Source: Vespula vulgaris
Taxonomy: Eukaryota > Arthropoda > Insecta > Hymenoptera > Vespidae
Length of the DNA: 64,000 nucleotides
NCBI RefSeq assembly: GCF_905475345.1
Contig: NC_066586.1
Coordinates: 8,716,400-8,780,399, forward strand
Direction: 5' to 3'
The stretch's first letter is position 1. Each line of letters opens with the position of its first letter. This document shows, piece by piece, positions 14,701-28,434 of this stretch. The notes under the pieces were generated by a model. It was not told the origin of the DNA and did no database searches. It saw only the letters and a program-made list of their open reading frames with translations. The translations under genes were made by a program, and so were the position numbers.

Positions 14701-16335
14701 CGTTTCACGCGAGACAAAAGTCTCTTTCTTTCTTGGTAGATCGTAAGTAAATACTTTCTTCCTCCTTTTTCCTCTTTTACTACAAAGAAAGAAAAAATAC
14801 TCAAGGCACGTACTTGTCAAGCAAAACTAATCTCCGATACGTAAATAAAATCGACGATTCGTCCTGCTATATTAAGAGAAAAAAATTGTCAAAATTAACG
14901 TACAATTTAAAATTATCGATTTTTTCAACATAAAATTGGATTTATAGGAAAGAAGTTAATCGTATCGATCCAATGTCGATTACTTTTCTCAATAACATAT
15001 GAGGAATGAATTAAAACGTGACGTCCCTTTTTCTTCTTCACCTAACCTTCCGGTTAGTTACGAGAGTACATATGAGTATACCACAAAAATGACACAAGGA
15101 TGAAAGTAAAACAATCGGAATCGTTTTACAAGGCGAGCTAATAATTTTGACGGAAGCGCAGGGAAGCACGATGACGAGCTCGCTCGCGCGAATAGGATGC
15201 ACTGAGAGACATAGATGCCACACGATGACGTTCCGCACGATCGAACGTGGTGGTACCATGAGAGACCGATGACATAACGCGTCCATGCTCGCTAAACGAA
15301 GGCCCGGATTACGGAGAGGCGCGACAACACGCGCGACCGGTTTTTATCATCGAGTTTTAGATGCCTCTCGCAAACGTGAACGTCATGCATCGACACGTTG
15401 CATCCATTGAAAAGTATATCAATCGGTGCTCCTACATTTAATGACATCTCAACCCATTTTTCTTTTCGTTTTTTTCAACGATATTTTTTCATATTTAATT
15501 GATACTTCGAATAATGAAAAATTATTGTCGTCCCTCGCGAGGATCGATAACCGAGCGACCACTTTGTTCCCATAAAAGAAAAAAGAATAGAACGAATAAG
15601 TTTAGAAAAACAGAGAGAGAGAGAGAGAGAGAGAGAAGTCTCGTTGCCAGTCAATCACGAGGGTGATTCGTAGTCATAATGACGCTTAGAGAAGCATTAC
15701 CCTTTCGCGCGGGGAAAACCGACCAGTCAGTCAGTCGATGGTTCGCCTCACCCTAAGGAAAGAATCGAGCTCTTATCGCACGATCATCTAATGTCCCCTC
15801 TTCTAAACGCGAAACTTCCCCGAATTTCCAACATTTTTTACGAAAAACTCCTATCCTCCTCGTGAACGAAAATTTTTTATCGCGATACACGTTACAAGTA
15901 ATTCTAGATAACACTTAGAGAAAGTTTATCGACTCTATTGTAATCATCGCAATCAACAATTCTTTCCATTTAAATTTCATCCCTAAAAGGCTAGTCGTAT
16001 ACTTTCTCTCTCTCTCTTTCTCTCTCTCTCATTCTCTTTCCACTCTTCCCTCTGTCATAATAAACGCAAACTTAAGAAGAAAGTATTCTCGGATACGCCA
16101 TAATCATATTGCCATAATCATCTTTTACGAGCTAATCCTTTACCTAGCTCATAGAGAAAGAGAGCACAGAAAGCTTGGAGAAATTCCTAACGTGAAACCA
16201 TCCGAGAAGAATCTTTTTAAAGTGGATGTTCGCGGACGAGTGCTTGAGAAGAGTGGAACGTGGCTGATGATGTCGGTTAAGGAATACAGGCCGTGCGTGG
16301 CTGAATTCATATCCCGGATAGATCGGCTAACTTAC
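7529..16335. other. Gene-free stretch, probable long first intron of the serine-rich gene
   Basis: About 8.8 kb with no convincing coding exon. If the candidate first exon at 16336-17000 belongs to the serine-rich gene, this is its first intron. It contains short AT, GA and CT tracts (a (TC)n run at 11671-11719, a GA run at 15612-15635), GAT-rich sequence near 11595-11625 and one small hydrophobic open frame (9967-10185) described under findings. Confidence 0.45.
11671..11719. repeat. (TC)n microsatellite
   Basis: About 24 uninterrupted TC units; the minus-strand open frame through it is simply a reading of the repeat. Confidence 0.97.
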
Positions 16336-16465
16336 CCTAGTGCCGTGTCCTCCATGCCAGCTATCGGGAAGCGATCGATCCCTTTCTCGGTACCTCCATT
16401 CTCGCGTCCTCCTTTCTTTCTCCCCCGGTAGTCCAACGCCTTTCCTCTCCCCTTTCACCCTCACA

Positions 16466-16506
<41 letters not shown>

Positions 16507-16548
16507 GTTTTCTCCCACTCTCACTCTCTCTCTCTCTCTCTCTCTCTC

Positions 16549-16594
<46 letters not shown>

Positions 16595-17000
16595 ACTCGC
16601 AACCCTTTTAATTTTTCAACGAAGAAGGCCAACAGCGGCAAACTCGAGACTCTCTCTTTTTCGAAAACCGGTGGGCTTACATCTTGACGGTCAAACGTAC
16701 TAACGGCTGCCGATAACGACGACGATAGTGATATTGTGCCGCTGGTGCCGCTGGCTACTGCTGCTCCACTGACGCAGGACGCGCACGCTCTCGCATCAGT
16801 CCTCCGCGGACGCACGACGACGACGATGACAACGATGACGACTACGACCCGTGTACTCCTCTCCTCGTGCTCTCTCGATAGTACATAATAGCCCTGCGCG
16901 AGAGAGAATATTACGTAGCACGCCCACCATCATCACCACCGCCACCGCCATCGCACGACAACGATTCGCACCCCTTATCGTGAAACACGACACGCGCCGA
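16336..17000 (-). other. Candidate noncoding first exon / promoter region of the serine-rich gene
   Basis: On the minus strand the sequence ends at 16336 in a strong donor (CTAGG then GTAAGT, intron side 16335-16330). The region has clearly higher GC and CpG than its surroundings, with CGTCGT/CAC-type triplets near 16720-16960, as promoters and 5' UTRs of AT-rich insect genomes often have. The first coding exon of the serine-rich gene needs an upstream noncoding exon on this strand, and no better candidate was seen. The (GA)n tracts at 16460-16595 would lie inside this exon. The 5' boundary is a guess. Confidence 0.3.
16460..16595. repeat. Compound (CT)n microsatellite
   Basis: Several long CT runs separated by short interruptions. 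Long open frames on both strands here (Leu-Ser or Arg-Glu dipeptide readings) are artefacts of the repeat. Confidence 0.97.
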
Positions 17001-18050
17001 ATCTAAGGGTGCGTTTTTCATTAAATATCGAGCTAAGTCGATCTTTATTTTTGCTTTTTTTTTTATTAAGGATAAAATTCGTGATTGCAGATCTAAAAAA
17101 GAAAAGATTTAACGAAATGTTTTAATGGAGAAGCTAAGTAAGCTAAGTAGATTAATTTAGTAAAATTATCAAAAATCTTTTAGGACTTACTCGTCAACAA
17201 CGGATTTTATAATCCAAAAGCGATATCATGGAAACAATTGTAATTTTTCATCAAGAAAAAATCTTCTGGCATAATTCTCGAGCGAAGAGAGTAAAACGGT
17301 TAATCAAATCAACTTCTTCCGATCTTGACGACTTTTTAAATGCTTCTTCTAAATCTTATTCCTTTCGCGTGAGCTTTTTAAAACATACTTCTTTTATCGG
17401 AATATCACGAATACGAATGTATTAAAATGATCTTTGATTGAACCATTTGCAATATAATAAAAGATATTCGATGTTGGACTTTCAATCAAACCGCCATTTT
17501 CTGATGCATTCAAAACGAATCTTCCCGCCTTCGATGTTTACCACCCACATGCACGGCGTCATTACATTTTGTTACTTGCTTTGAAATGTATTATACATAT
17601 TTAAAAACATGTGGAAAATACAAGGAAATTCATTGCATATTCATCGCTCAAAAATCTTTGAGAAGAGATCATGTATTTCAAATTAATATCGTTATATAAT
17701 TCTTTTAGAAAATTTTGAACGAATCTTCATTTGCAACTTTGTAATGTTGCTACTCGTAAATATCTTTGGAAAAGTATTCAGTCTACATAAGAACCCAGCT
17801 TTATGCATACAAGTGATTCATGCGCCATCTCCGAACTATCAACAGATATTAGTGCTAGCCAGTGCCAGTGCGTCAGCCGATCATATAGAGTGTGTATATA
17901 ATCTGCCAAACGTGTATCTATGATTGCTCAAGTTCGTATGCTTCTACAACTCCCGCTTTTACGTTCTGTCAGTTTTCGTAACTTTTTAATCTTCGAGCGA
18001 ACAACGAAGCAACAAGACCGTATAGATAAGTGCTCATTAACGAACGAGTC
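17001..18050. other. Region upstream of Akt, probable 5' UTR and promoter
   Basis: No coding exon seen. An in-frame TAA at 18027-18029 precedes the Akt start, so the reading frame does not extend upstream in this exon. Sequence just before it (about 17850-18050) has somewhat higher GC and is the likely 5' UTR. The first exon candidate of the minus-strand serine-rich gene ends about 1 kb away, so the two genes may be arranged head to head. Confidence 0.4.
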
Positions 18051-20506
18051 ATGGGGGACGCAGCGATGAACGTCGCAGTGTCCGGTGGCGGTAGTCAGCG
18101 TGTCGTCAAAGAAGGCTGGCTTCAAAAACGCGGTACTGCCAAGTCGTTTATAATGTTTTTATTTATATAATTGGCTTCTCGTCTACACCTCCTAGTCGAC
18201 TTATTATATCTTCTACTTCTCATGCCATATACAATTGTTCATGCAATAGTGTTTTCGTTTGATGACAAGAATAATTAGTATCATTAATATCATTTTTATA
18301 TATTTAATGAAACATTTATTTAATCCACATAATTCTATTATACATAATCCAACTAATTTATATTTTACAATACAAAAACATTTATATAAATTTGTAAGAA
18401 ATGATATATTTCTTAAATTGACAAATACTAAAGCTTTTATAATCTTCTCTTAGGAGAACATATAAAGAACTGGAGATCGAGATACTTTGTTCTTAGAGAC
18501 GATGGTACTTTGGTCGGTTTCAAAGCTAAGCCCGATCAACAAATGGCAGCTACAGCTCAACCGTTGAATAATTTCACAGTACGTGGTTGTCAAATAATGT
18601 CTGTGGATAGACCTAAACCATATACATTTGTAATCAGGGGTTTACAATGGACAACCGTGATCGAAAGGACTTTTCATGTAGAAACAGAACAGGAAAGAGA
18701 AGACTGGGTAGCAGCAATTAGGTACAACTTCATGGATATACTTATTTACCGTAAACTTTATTAGTTTATAGAACTGTTATTATCATGTATGGCATATAGG
18801 AAATCACGTATTTAGTATTTTTAAAATATACAATGTTATTCGATAGATATGTAGCCGATAGACTAGAAAATGAAGAACAACAACAACAACAGCCACAAAT
18901 GCAACAATCTTCTTCATCAGAAGATATCGATATGGAATCTATGGGAGGTGGAAGGTCAGATTCATGTGGATCTCTCAGCGTAGTTTCTGCAGACATTGAT
19001 GGCGGCAGTATCGATGAATTATCTGCCAAGTTCAGTGTACAGGGAACTTCTAGTAGTAAAAGCAGTGGCAAGAAGAAAGTAGTATGTATATTATAACTAG
19101 TATAATATTTATATTTGTTGTATTTGTAAATGTAATTGTATATAGTGTATTCTTTTTATCCTATTATATTTTGTTACAGACTCTTGAAAATTTTGAATTC
19201 TTGAAGGTTCTAGGAAAAGGTACATTTGGAAAAGTAATTTTGTGTAGAGAAAAAGCAACAGGACATTTATATGCTATTAAAATCTTAAGAAAAGAAGTTA
19301 TCATTCGCAAAGATGAAGTTGCACACACGCTCACAGAAAATAGAGTTTTACGTACTACAAGCCATCCTTTTTTAATTGTATGTATCTATATTTTCTTATA
19401 ACATAATATAAAATCAAAGACATATTAATTTAGAATTATAAATTTGATAAACTGCATTGTTGATAATAAATATAAATAAATCTCATTGCTTATATTTCAG
19501 TCTTTAAAATATAGTTTTCAAACGGCAGACAGACTATGCTTTGTAATGGAATATGTAAATGGCGGAGAATTATTTTTTCATTTAAGTCGATCTCGTATAT
19601 TTACTGAAGATCGTACTCGATTTTATGGGGCTGAAATAATTTCAGCATTGGGGTATCTTCATTCTCAGGGTATCATTTATCGTGATTTAAAATTAGAAAA
19701 TCTTCTTTTGGATAAAGATGGACATATAAAAATTGCTGATTTTGGTTTATGTAAGGAGGATATTACATATGGTATGTATTATTTACATAAATTATAGATT
19801 ATCGTTTACATGAATTATGAATTATAAATAATGAATAATAAATATAGGGAGAACTACAAAAACATTTTGTGGGACACCCGAATATTTAGCACCTGAGGTA
19901 CTGGAAGATAATGATTATGGACGAGCAGTAGATTGGTGGGGTGTGGGTGTTGTTATGTATGAAATGATGTGCGGTCGATTACCTTTTTATAATAGAGATC
20001 ACGAAAAACTTTTCACACTTATTCTATTAGAAGAAGTAAAATTTCCCAGAACCATTAGTAATGAAGCAAAAGACATGTTGGGTGGTAAGTTAAATTCTTT
20101 TACTTGAGCTATTAAGAGATAATTGTCTAAATAAATACAAAATATCCTAATGCCTACTTTTTTAGGACTTTTAATCAAAGATCCCAGTAGAAGATTGGGT
20201 GGTGGACCTAATGATGCAAAGGATATCATGAATCATGCATTTTTTTCGTCAATTGATTGGTCAGATCTTGTACAGAAAAAAATACCTCCTCCTTTTAAAC
20301 CACAAGTTACATCAGATACCGACACGAGGTATTTTGATAGTGAATTTACTGGCGAAAGCGTCGAACTTACACCTCCTGATCAAGGTTGTTTAGGGAGTGG
20401 AGGTGGTTTAAATTCTATTGCAGAAGAACAGGAACATTTTCCTCAATTTTCTTATCAAGAAAGCCATTCTGCTGCAACTTCTTCCATTGTTTCTATTAAT
20501 CACTGA
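18051..20506 (+). CDS. Akt: RAC serine/threonine-protein kinase (Akt / protein kinase B)
   Basis: Coding exons: 18051-18132, 18454-18721, 18847-19081, 19180-19377, 19501-19771, 19848-20084 and 20166-20506; 1632 nt, 543 aa, all junction phases agree. Akt is the AGC kinase activated downstream of PI3K by binding phosphoinositides at the membrane; it controls growth, metabolism and survival in the insulin/TOR pathway. The N-terminal PH domain (about residues 20-122) starts with VVKEGWLQKRG and continues through the next exon. A Gln- and Ser-rich linker follows. In the kinase domain I see the Gly loop GKGTFG (207-212), ATP lysine K229, YRDLKLEN with catalytic D323, DFG at 341-343, and TFCGTPEYLAPE with activation-loop T357 (equivalent to human T308). 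The tail keeps the turn motif LTPP (T499) and the hydrophobic motif FPQFSY (S526, equivalent to S473). Length is close to the family norm, and the ATG follows an in-frame upstream stop. Nothing is missing. Confidence 0.97.
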
Positions 20507-21730
<1,224 letters not shown>

Positions 21731-21928
21731 CTTCGAAATGAACGCTTAAAATGTAAGTAGTACTATGTAGAGTACTGCAAATCATTAGAAGTGATTTACT
21801 TCGTAATCTTAATATTTTCATTGTACGTATATCTATTTTGTACTATATATATATATATATATGAGCCGTTTTTTTTGAAAGTGGTATGAATCCAACTTTG
21901 AAAAAAAATGAGTTGATACTAGTTTCAT

Positions 21929-21962
<34 letters not shown>
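21929..21962. repeat. (GA)n microsatellite
   Basis: About fifteen GA units with one interruption. Confidence 0.95.
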
Positions 21963-22407
21963 AAATGTCTCTTTTTTATATTTATAATAACAGAGTCAAT
22001 ACAGTACAATATCTTCATGAATTAGTCAAAAGAAATTTGGCTGTTAAATGGAATTGCATAAATGTTTTTTTTTTTTTAATTGATATAAGTCCATTTGCAC
22101 CAATGAATCAATTTTTTTGTTGTTTCCGCAAAGCTCGCTATGAGAACTCATCACTTTTTTTGATTCTAACCTAACTCGAGACTACGATGTATTTATATAT
22201 GTATTCTTGAAGTACATTCAGAATGTTACAATTCAAGATCATATTATAACAGACATGTGCACCAAACAAAACAAAAATATAAATATGACATTGATATAGT
22301 TAAAAATTGTTTACTCCCCTGACAATAATGTAAATGTAATTGATTATAAATTTTTATTGTCAGGTCATTAATTTTTACTAAACAACTGAATTTTTAGAGT
22401 TGTAGAA

Positions 22408-22863
22408 ATGGCGCTAAAAAAAACAGATTTATCATACAAACCTCAGGATTATTATAAAGTAATAGAGCAATGCCAAAAAAAAAATAATTTTCTTTTATAT
22501 GAAATAACAGACTTTGTTCCATAAAATCTTTAAAAGAGGCAGTTTTAAAGAGAAAGACAAATGCTAATAGAGAAACTATAAATTGACTAAAGACTTGCTG
22601 GATGAGATTTAAAAGGGACAATTTGTATTAAATTTTGTACAAAATATCAATAGAAAGAAATGCCAAATTTAAAGTTTTAGATTTATCTCCACAATAAGGA
22701 AGGCCAAAAAATTTCTCCAGAATAACATCATTGCCACTATGTATGCAATTTAAGATCTATAACATCAGCTAAATATAACAATATGAGTTTATTATCTTAT
22801 ATACCTCCTACTCATCACAAATATTTCAGAACACTTTGTATGAAGCCAAATGAAGACTAAAAT
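22408..22863 (+). pseudogene. Degenerate open reading frame, possible mobile-element relic
   Basis: An ATG at 22408 opens a 37-residue frame (MALKKTDLSYKPQDYYKVIE...) that stops at a TAA after DFVP. Protein-like sequence continues in a neighbouring frame (KSLKEAVLKRKTNANRE, CWMRFKRDN, GRPKNFSR) with further stops, and again in another frame (RSITSAKYNNMSLL, YIPPTHHKYFRTL) ending at 22860. Charged and aromatic residues alternate in a coding-like way that ordinary AT-rich filler does not show. The GRPK and WxRFKR pieces would suit a DNA-binding or transposase-derived protein, but I cannot place it in a family. It lies between Akt and the phosphatase gene. Confidence 0.4.
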
Positions 22864-23413
22864 ATGAATAAAAGTTATTAATATTATTCTTCACGATGTA
22901 CTCTAATTTTTTTTTTAAGTTGCTTTTCTTATTAAACATATTATAATTACTTTCAAAAATTTTTACCAAATCAATAAATTTCTATGTTCAATAATATATT
23001 TTGCTCTTTTCCTTTATTTTATAATTGTTATTATTTATATTTTAGAATTACATCTCAGGAAAGTCTACATAATTCTAAAATTTGTCTACTTCAATTAAAA
23101 TATAAATTTAAATTTTGTATTATTTCACAATTTCGGTAATTTATTATTATTGAAATTGGTATAAGTTCATTTGCAATCAATAAAAATACTGCTTTACTCT
23201 GAGAACGTTTTAAAAAATTGCTAGATAAGATAATAAAACATATCTTAAATTTTTAAAATACCAACAAGCTTATTAGCGTTTAACAAAAATTTTTAGATAT
23301 ATTAAAATGCAAAATATTAAATATCTCGAAATAAAGGAAAGCGAACTTGTATCACTTCTGAAAAAAATTCATATATTTAACTATATATTTGCCAAGTTCT
23401 ACTAATATTATTT

Positions 23414-25389
23414 TTATAATTCTTCATTTCTTTCTAGACCTAATTCTTTTAGATCATACGACGGCATAAAATTATCTTTTACAAGCCAGAATTGATCTAT
23501 AACAGCACCTTCTTTATCATCAGAAACCTATTAAGAAAAGAAAAGAAACAATAACAATTTATAAAATGCATTAAGATTTTAAAAATGTTATTATTTTCAT
23601 CAATTTACCTGTTCTAGATATAGATGTGTCTTATTAAACGCTTTCATCCGCGTATATCCATAATCGGAACTATGAAATGCTGACCAATCTGGCGAATGAG
23701 GAATAAACTTTTCTCTTCCTTCTTTACATCCAGCAGATCCTGTTACCACATGTACAGGTGCTTTATAATTCTTATATGGTTCTTCATAACTACCATTGTA
23801 CACCTATCGATTTAATTGATTTATTATTCTGTCAATGTATCCAAATATCTATAATTTAAATCATAAATATTGTCTTGAAATCACCTTAAAGTTGTACATG
23901 GGCCACATTCGTTCAAAACTATGTTCATGTGCCCACAACATTAAGTCTACTTTATGTTTAAGGAATAAGTCTTCTAGACCAAACCAATTCAGGAATGGCA
24001 AACCAACTCTAACTAAGCTTTGATGATTGGTACAATCGTCCGCATTTGCGTTACTACAATACATTGGTCTATGTCCAAATGTTACTATCCAAGGACGTTG
24101 TGCCCTGCGATTACAAAAAAGCATTTAATATAATCAAATTATTTAAATAATATTTTTTATTACCTAGCCTCAGGTCTATTTGCAGCTTTTAAATCCTTAT
24201 CAAGCCATTCATATTGTTTTATAAGTTGCTTTATTCCATAATTCATAAAATAGTAAGCTTCTGTTTCTATACCTATAAAATGTACAGGACCTATGTCAAA
24301 ACTATACCACAGTCCTTCTGAACTACCAGGCATTGTAAAGCGTGCTCTGTAAATAATTACAAAAGACATAGATGCATGTACGAGTCAGTAAGATTTGCTT
24401 TAATAATTAAGAAAAACAAACCTGTAATTACTAAAATTATATTTTTCCTCGTGATTACCAGGCACAGTCATATAAGGTATATAAGCAGCAACTCCCTCAA
24501 TTTGTCTCATAAATTCATCACCAACTTTAGCATTTTCAGTATTCATGTCATAAGCAAAATCTCCGATATGTATTGCAGCATCATATAAGCCACGATGAGT
24601 TTCTTCTTGTAGCCTTGATAAACTTTGAGCATTTTCATTTCCCATATCACCGAAGATTACAATATGTGGTGACCATTGGACAGAGTTATGAGGAGCAGTC
24701 TTTATATAAAAGATATTTGACCAACCATATCGACTTCCACATTGATATACTAATTTAAAGAACGATACATATTATCTTATACTATTTAAATTAATATTCT
24801 AAAAATATAAAATATTTAAAATATCTTACTGTAATGACTGTCAGGTGTAAGATTTTTCAACCAAACTCTATGAATATATTGTTGTCTTTTTTTTGATCCC
24901 CCATCAACGAAAAGAGTTGAATTTCCTATGGCAGTTAAAACAAAGCCTCCTATACCATACTCTACAATAGATTCACCTGTATCATTTCTTGTACTCCATG
25001 TAACAACAATGTCATGTATATTATCTGAAAATGAAAATCATAAATTCCATTCTTTAATAATTCTTTATCTATTCATAGATATTCAGTCTTCTTCATTAAT
25101 ATAAATTTATATTTCCGTTCTCTTTTCATATTTACAAAAGAAGCGATATAATTCATATAGAAGAAATATCAGAAGTCGATTAAAGTTATTGATTAGATAA
25201 TGAATTTACAGATCTTACAGAACAAAAGAAAAAAGCTATAACATAGTTTGTAACATATATGTTATTAGAATACTTACCACCATATGAAAGATGCACTGAT
25301 TCAGGTTGAAAATGCACAGTACTATATGTTGAAGAAAAAATGGATAGAACCACAAGAAGCACGGCAAACAAAGCCATGTCACCTTGCAT
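23414..25389 (-). CDS. ACP7: Purple acid phosphatase, acid phosphatase type 7-like
   Basis: Coding exons in transcript order: 25389-25278, 25024-24830, 24749-24422, 24346-24164, 24104-23885, 23803-23609 and 23527-23414; 1347 nt, 448 aa, phases consistent. The N-terminus has a hydrophobic signal peptide (ALFAVLLVVLSIFSSTYS), so the enzyme is secreted or lysosomal. A fibronectin-like N-terminal domain with VVTWSTRN and WLKNLTPDSHY precedes the metallophosphatase domain. The binuclear metal site is complete: GDMG (D137), GDFAY (D166, Y169), GNHE (N201), GHRP (H284) and AHEH (H332, H334). The C-terminal part (GSAGCKEG, then DQFWLVKDN) is typical of animal PAPs. These enzymes hydrolyse phosphate monoesters at acid pH. 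A second ATG at 25377 would also leave the signal peptide intact; I kept the first. No gene neighbour suggests a pathway. Confidence 0.94.
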
Positions 25390-26519
25390 GAACAACGTAA
25401 AATATTATTTTATCAGTAGCGATGATTCATTAAAATATGATAAAATTAAGAACGCATTTTTTAAATAATGCTATTATTTAAAAAAAAATATATGATTGCT
25501 TTATACTTTTCTATTAAATAAATATAAATAATTATTTCTTTAAAAAATATTCGTAAGAATTCTTTGTACAACGAACTATTTTATTCTTGTCACTTGTTAA
25601 TAATCGCAACGATTGTCACAATTCGCGGGCAACGTAATTATCTCTAATCATCCCCACTTCTAATAAAATGTTAGTAAATACTACGTGTATTGTACGATAC
25701 ACTATTGTGTTGCACACAAACAAAAGCCATAATCAAAATTCAATCTAAAATAAAGGCCGCTTTACAATGCATTAAATAATGTCACACACCGCATCAAAAT
25801 ATGAGTATTGAACAATTAAAATAATTTTATTGATTTAGTATTATTTAATTAATATTATTTAATAGAACTTTTTCTTTTTATCAAAAATAATATTAAATGA
25901 GATTTACTGAATTATAACAATTCAAGTTCGAGTCGAGAATAGATATAATTACAATAGCGCACAATTGAGTAAAGACGGCCATGATTGGAGGAATTCGCAA
26001 ACACGTAATGTATTAGAGTGTCCTAACTCAAATTATTATTAGTCGTGCTTGTATTATCAGTTTGTGCGTGTCGTTATTTAAATCAAACATCAAATTTGTG
26101 TTTTTATTTTCTTGAATTTTCATACATCATATGGAAGTATATAGATGAATATATTATCATAGTCATATATTTGCGAATAATATAACATTAAAATAATAAT
26201 TGTGAAAAAAAGAAATTCTCTATTCTGCCTATTACATCTATTCACCTGGAATATCTTTAGAAGAAATTTGTAAAAGTTTTAAATAACTAATGCGATGATC
26301 TCATTAAACTTTATGTTTGTAAATAGAATAGAATCTTTTTTTTATCCGATTATGTTTATATTTTATCATACTAATGTTAATTTTAATGATATATTCCTGT
26401 CTCATTATTTATATCATTTTATATGTGACAAAAGTTACAACGATCTTAGTGTTTTAAGGAAATTAAATATATATTTTTAAATCTAGTTTTCTAATATAAT
26501 AAGAATTACGAAATCATCA
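25390..26519. other. Intergenic region, nothing recognised
   Basis: AT-rich sequence between the phosphatase start and the tRNA gene. It should contain the phosphatase promoter, but no clear TATA box or initiator could be singled out. Confidence 0.5.
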
Positions 26520-26591
26520 GCCTCTTTAGCTCAGTGGTAGAGCACTGGTCTCGTAAACCAGGGGTCGTGAGTTCAAACCTCACAGGAGGCA
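26520..26591 (+). tRNA. tRNA-Thr-CGT: tRNA-Thr (anticodon CGT)
   Basis: A complete 72-nt cloverleaf. The acceptor stem GCCTCTT pairs with AGGAGGC with one G-T wobble, and A is the discriminator. The D arm contains TAGCTCAGTGG (A box). The anticodon stem CTGGT/ACCAG encloses CTCGTAA, giving anticodon CGT, which reads ACG threonine codons. The T arm GTGAG-TTCAAAC-CTCAC carries the B box. No intron and no encoded CCA, as expected for a eukaryotic nuclear tRNA. A T run starting at 26594 is a good RNA polymerase III terminator. Confidence 0.96.
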
Positions 26592-28434
26592 AATTTTTTT
26601 TCTTCTTCATTTCTTTCCATTTAAACAAATTTTATATAATATTAAGTTTAATTGTACAGAAGAAAAATTAATTATGTTTCTATGTTGACATTTCTTTGTA
26701 GTGAAAAAGATGGAATAATACAATAAATTAATACACTTATATAAATAATGAACAAAATTTATTAAACTTGTAATCAGATTTAAAAAGAAATTAATGTACT
26801 ATATAATATTTATAGTACCTATATATATATGACATACGATATACGTTTTTAACAAAATCATATTCAAACATCTTTATCTCGCTTTTATCATTACATATCA
26901 TATCTGTTAATTCAAAAACAAAATAAAAAATCGGGATTTGGAAAAATCTGAAACCTTTATCTTCTCGATTTTGTAAGCTTTTAAGGCTATAATTTATTCA
27001 TAATGGTATGCAGAACACTGTAAAAAAAAATTAAAATATATTAAAGATCAAGGAAAAAAACTTGTTTTTTTTTTAAATTGTTTTAAATGGAAAGAACATT
27101 ACAGTTGTTACAAAGTTTAATTTACAATAATAAATGATAAAGTGCATAATGCAGTTATCTCTATTTCATTCGCTTAATATTATTTTTTATGTCAAGCGAC
27201 ATTACAAGAGTGTTATGAAAGGAACAGTTAAAAACATGGAAAATGTTTTCTTGCGATTATTAGTTGCATTTGATCCGTACATTTCGAGTTTAAAAAAGTT
27301 TGATGCCAAAAACAACAGATCTATTAATTTTGTTTGCAACGACAATGGTACGAGTAAAAGTACGAAGATTGCACAGTTGATAATGAAGATACGTTTGAAG
27401 ATAATACTGATGATTTAAATGATGATAATATAATAGACATAACTTGAACAGTTTTTTAATTTAGACATAAGTTATTTTAATTTAAGACATTAATTTAGAC
27501 GTAAGTTGAAAGTTAATTTAATTAGACATAAGTTAAGTTAATTTTTCGCTTGCAGCATATGTAACTTTAGTGACAGGTGCGGACAAAATATGAACTACAA
27601 ATGCAATAGGGAAACATTGTCCTCACGATGCACTTATTACATCGCTTTATAAATTTATGTACATTATAATCCTCTATAGGATTATCAAATAATCGAGTTA
27701 GTGTGTGACATAAATTTTTGTATGCAGTATAAATAGTAATAGTACATTTGATAAAAGAGAAAAAGAACTATATATCAGATTATACTTCTCTGAAGATAAA
27801 TTAAATGAAAAGTGTTTGTTAATTATACAATTTTTATACTTTTTATTTCTAGTTAAACTTATACAAATAATTAAAGAAAAAGATCGATGATGAACATTTT
27901 GAATTCTAAAATATATGGATATGGTGACGAACATAATTAGAATAGAAAATATAATATTTAACTTGAAAAGTGTAAATAACTTTTAAAAAATAAATGAAAA
28001 TATATAAAAACAAATAAGAAAACTAAAGAAATTAGAAGTTTTTAGTACGTTTCTTTAAAAGTTATTTTAGAATTCTATTATATCTAATCTATTTATCTAC
28101 TAAAATACGATTAGCAATGTAAAATTTAAGCTACTTTAATCTTTAAAATTAAGTAGAAATGATTTTGGAAACGCAGTAAAATATGTAGCTATTTGCCGAA
28201 TAGATATAATCTAAATTTATATAATTTAGATTTAAGTTTCGATATATTGCAAGTAATACCGAATCAGATCTCATCGCGTAGAAATTGCTGTATATGAAGA
28301 TCCATAGGCTAAAATCTAAATCCCGAAATGATTTGCCTCTTTTGGAGGTTCATGCATCTTAACTAATAGCAGGTTTTTAAAACCAGTTTATTGATAGCTC
28401 CAGCTTCTAAATCAGAAACTTTAATCATCGCTAT

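Noticed and set aside
16327..16815. 162-codon minus-strand frame and its 115-codon plus-strand counterpart
   Set aside because: Both run through the (CT)n tract and read Arg-Glu or Leu-Ser dipeptides; the flanks are not coding-like.
18027..18051. Upstream non-AUG extension of Akt, known in Drosophila
   Set aside because: An in-frame TAA at 18027-18029 blocks an unspliced extension; a spliced upstream exon cannot be excluded but none was seen.
27698..27934. 78-codon minus-strand frame in the gene-free stretch
   Set aside because: AT-driven Ile/Phe/Ser/Asn composition with no motif; expected by chance in this base composition.
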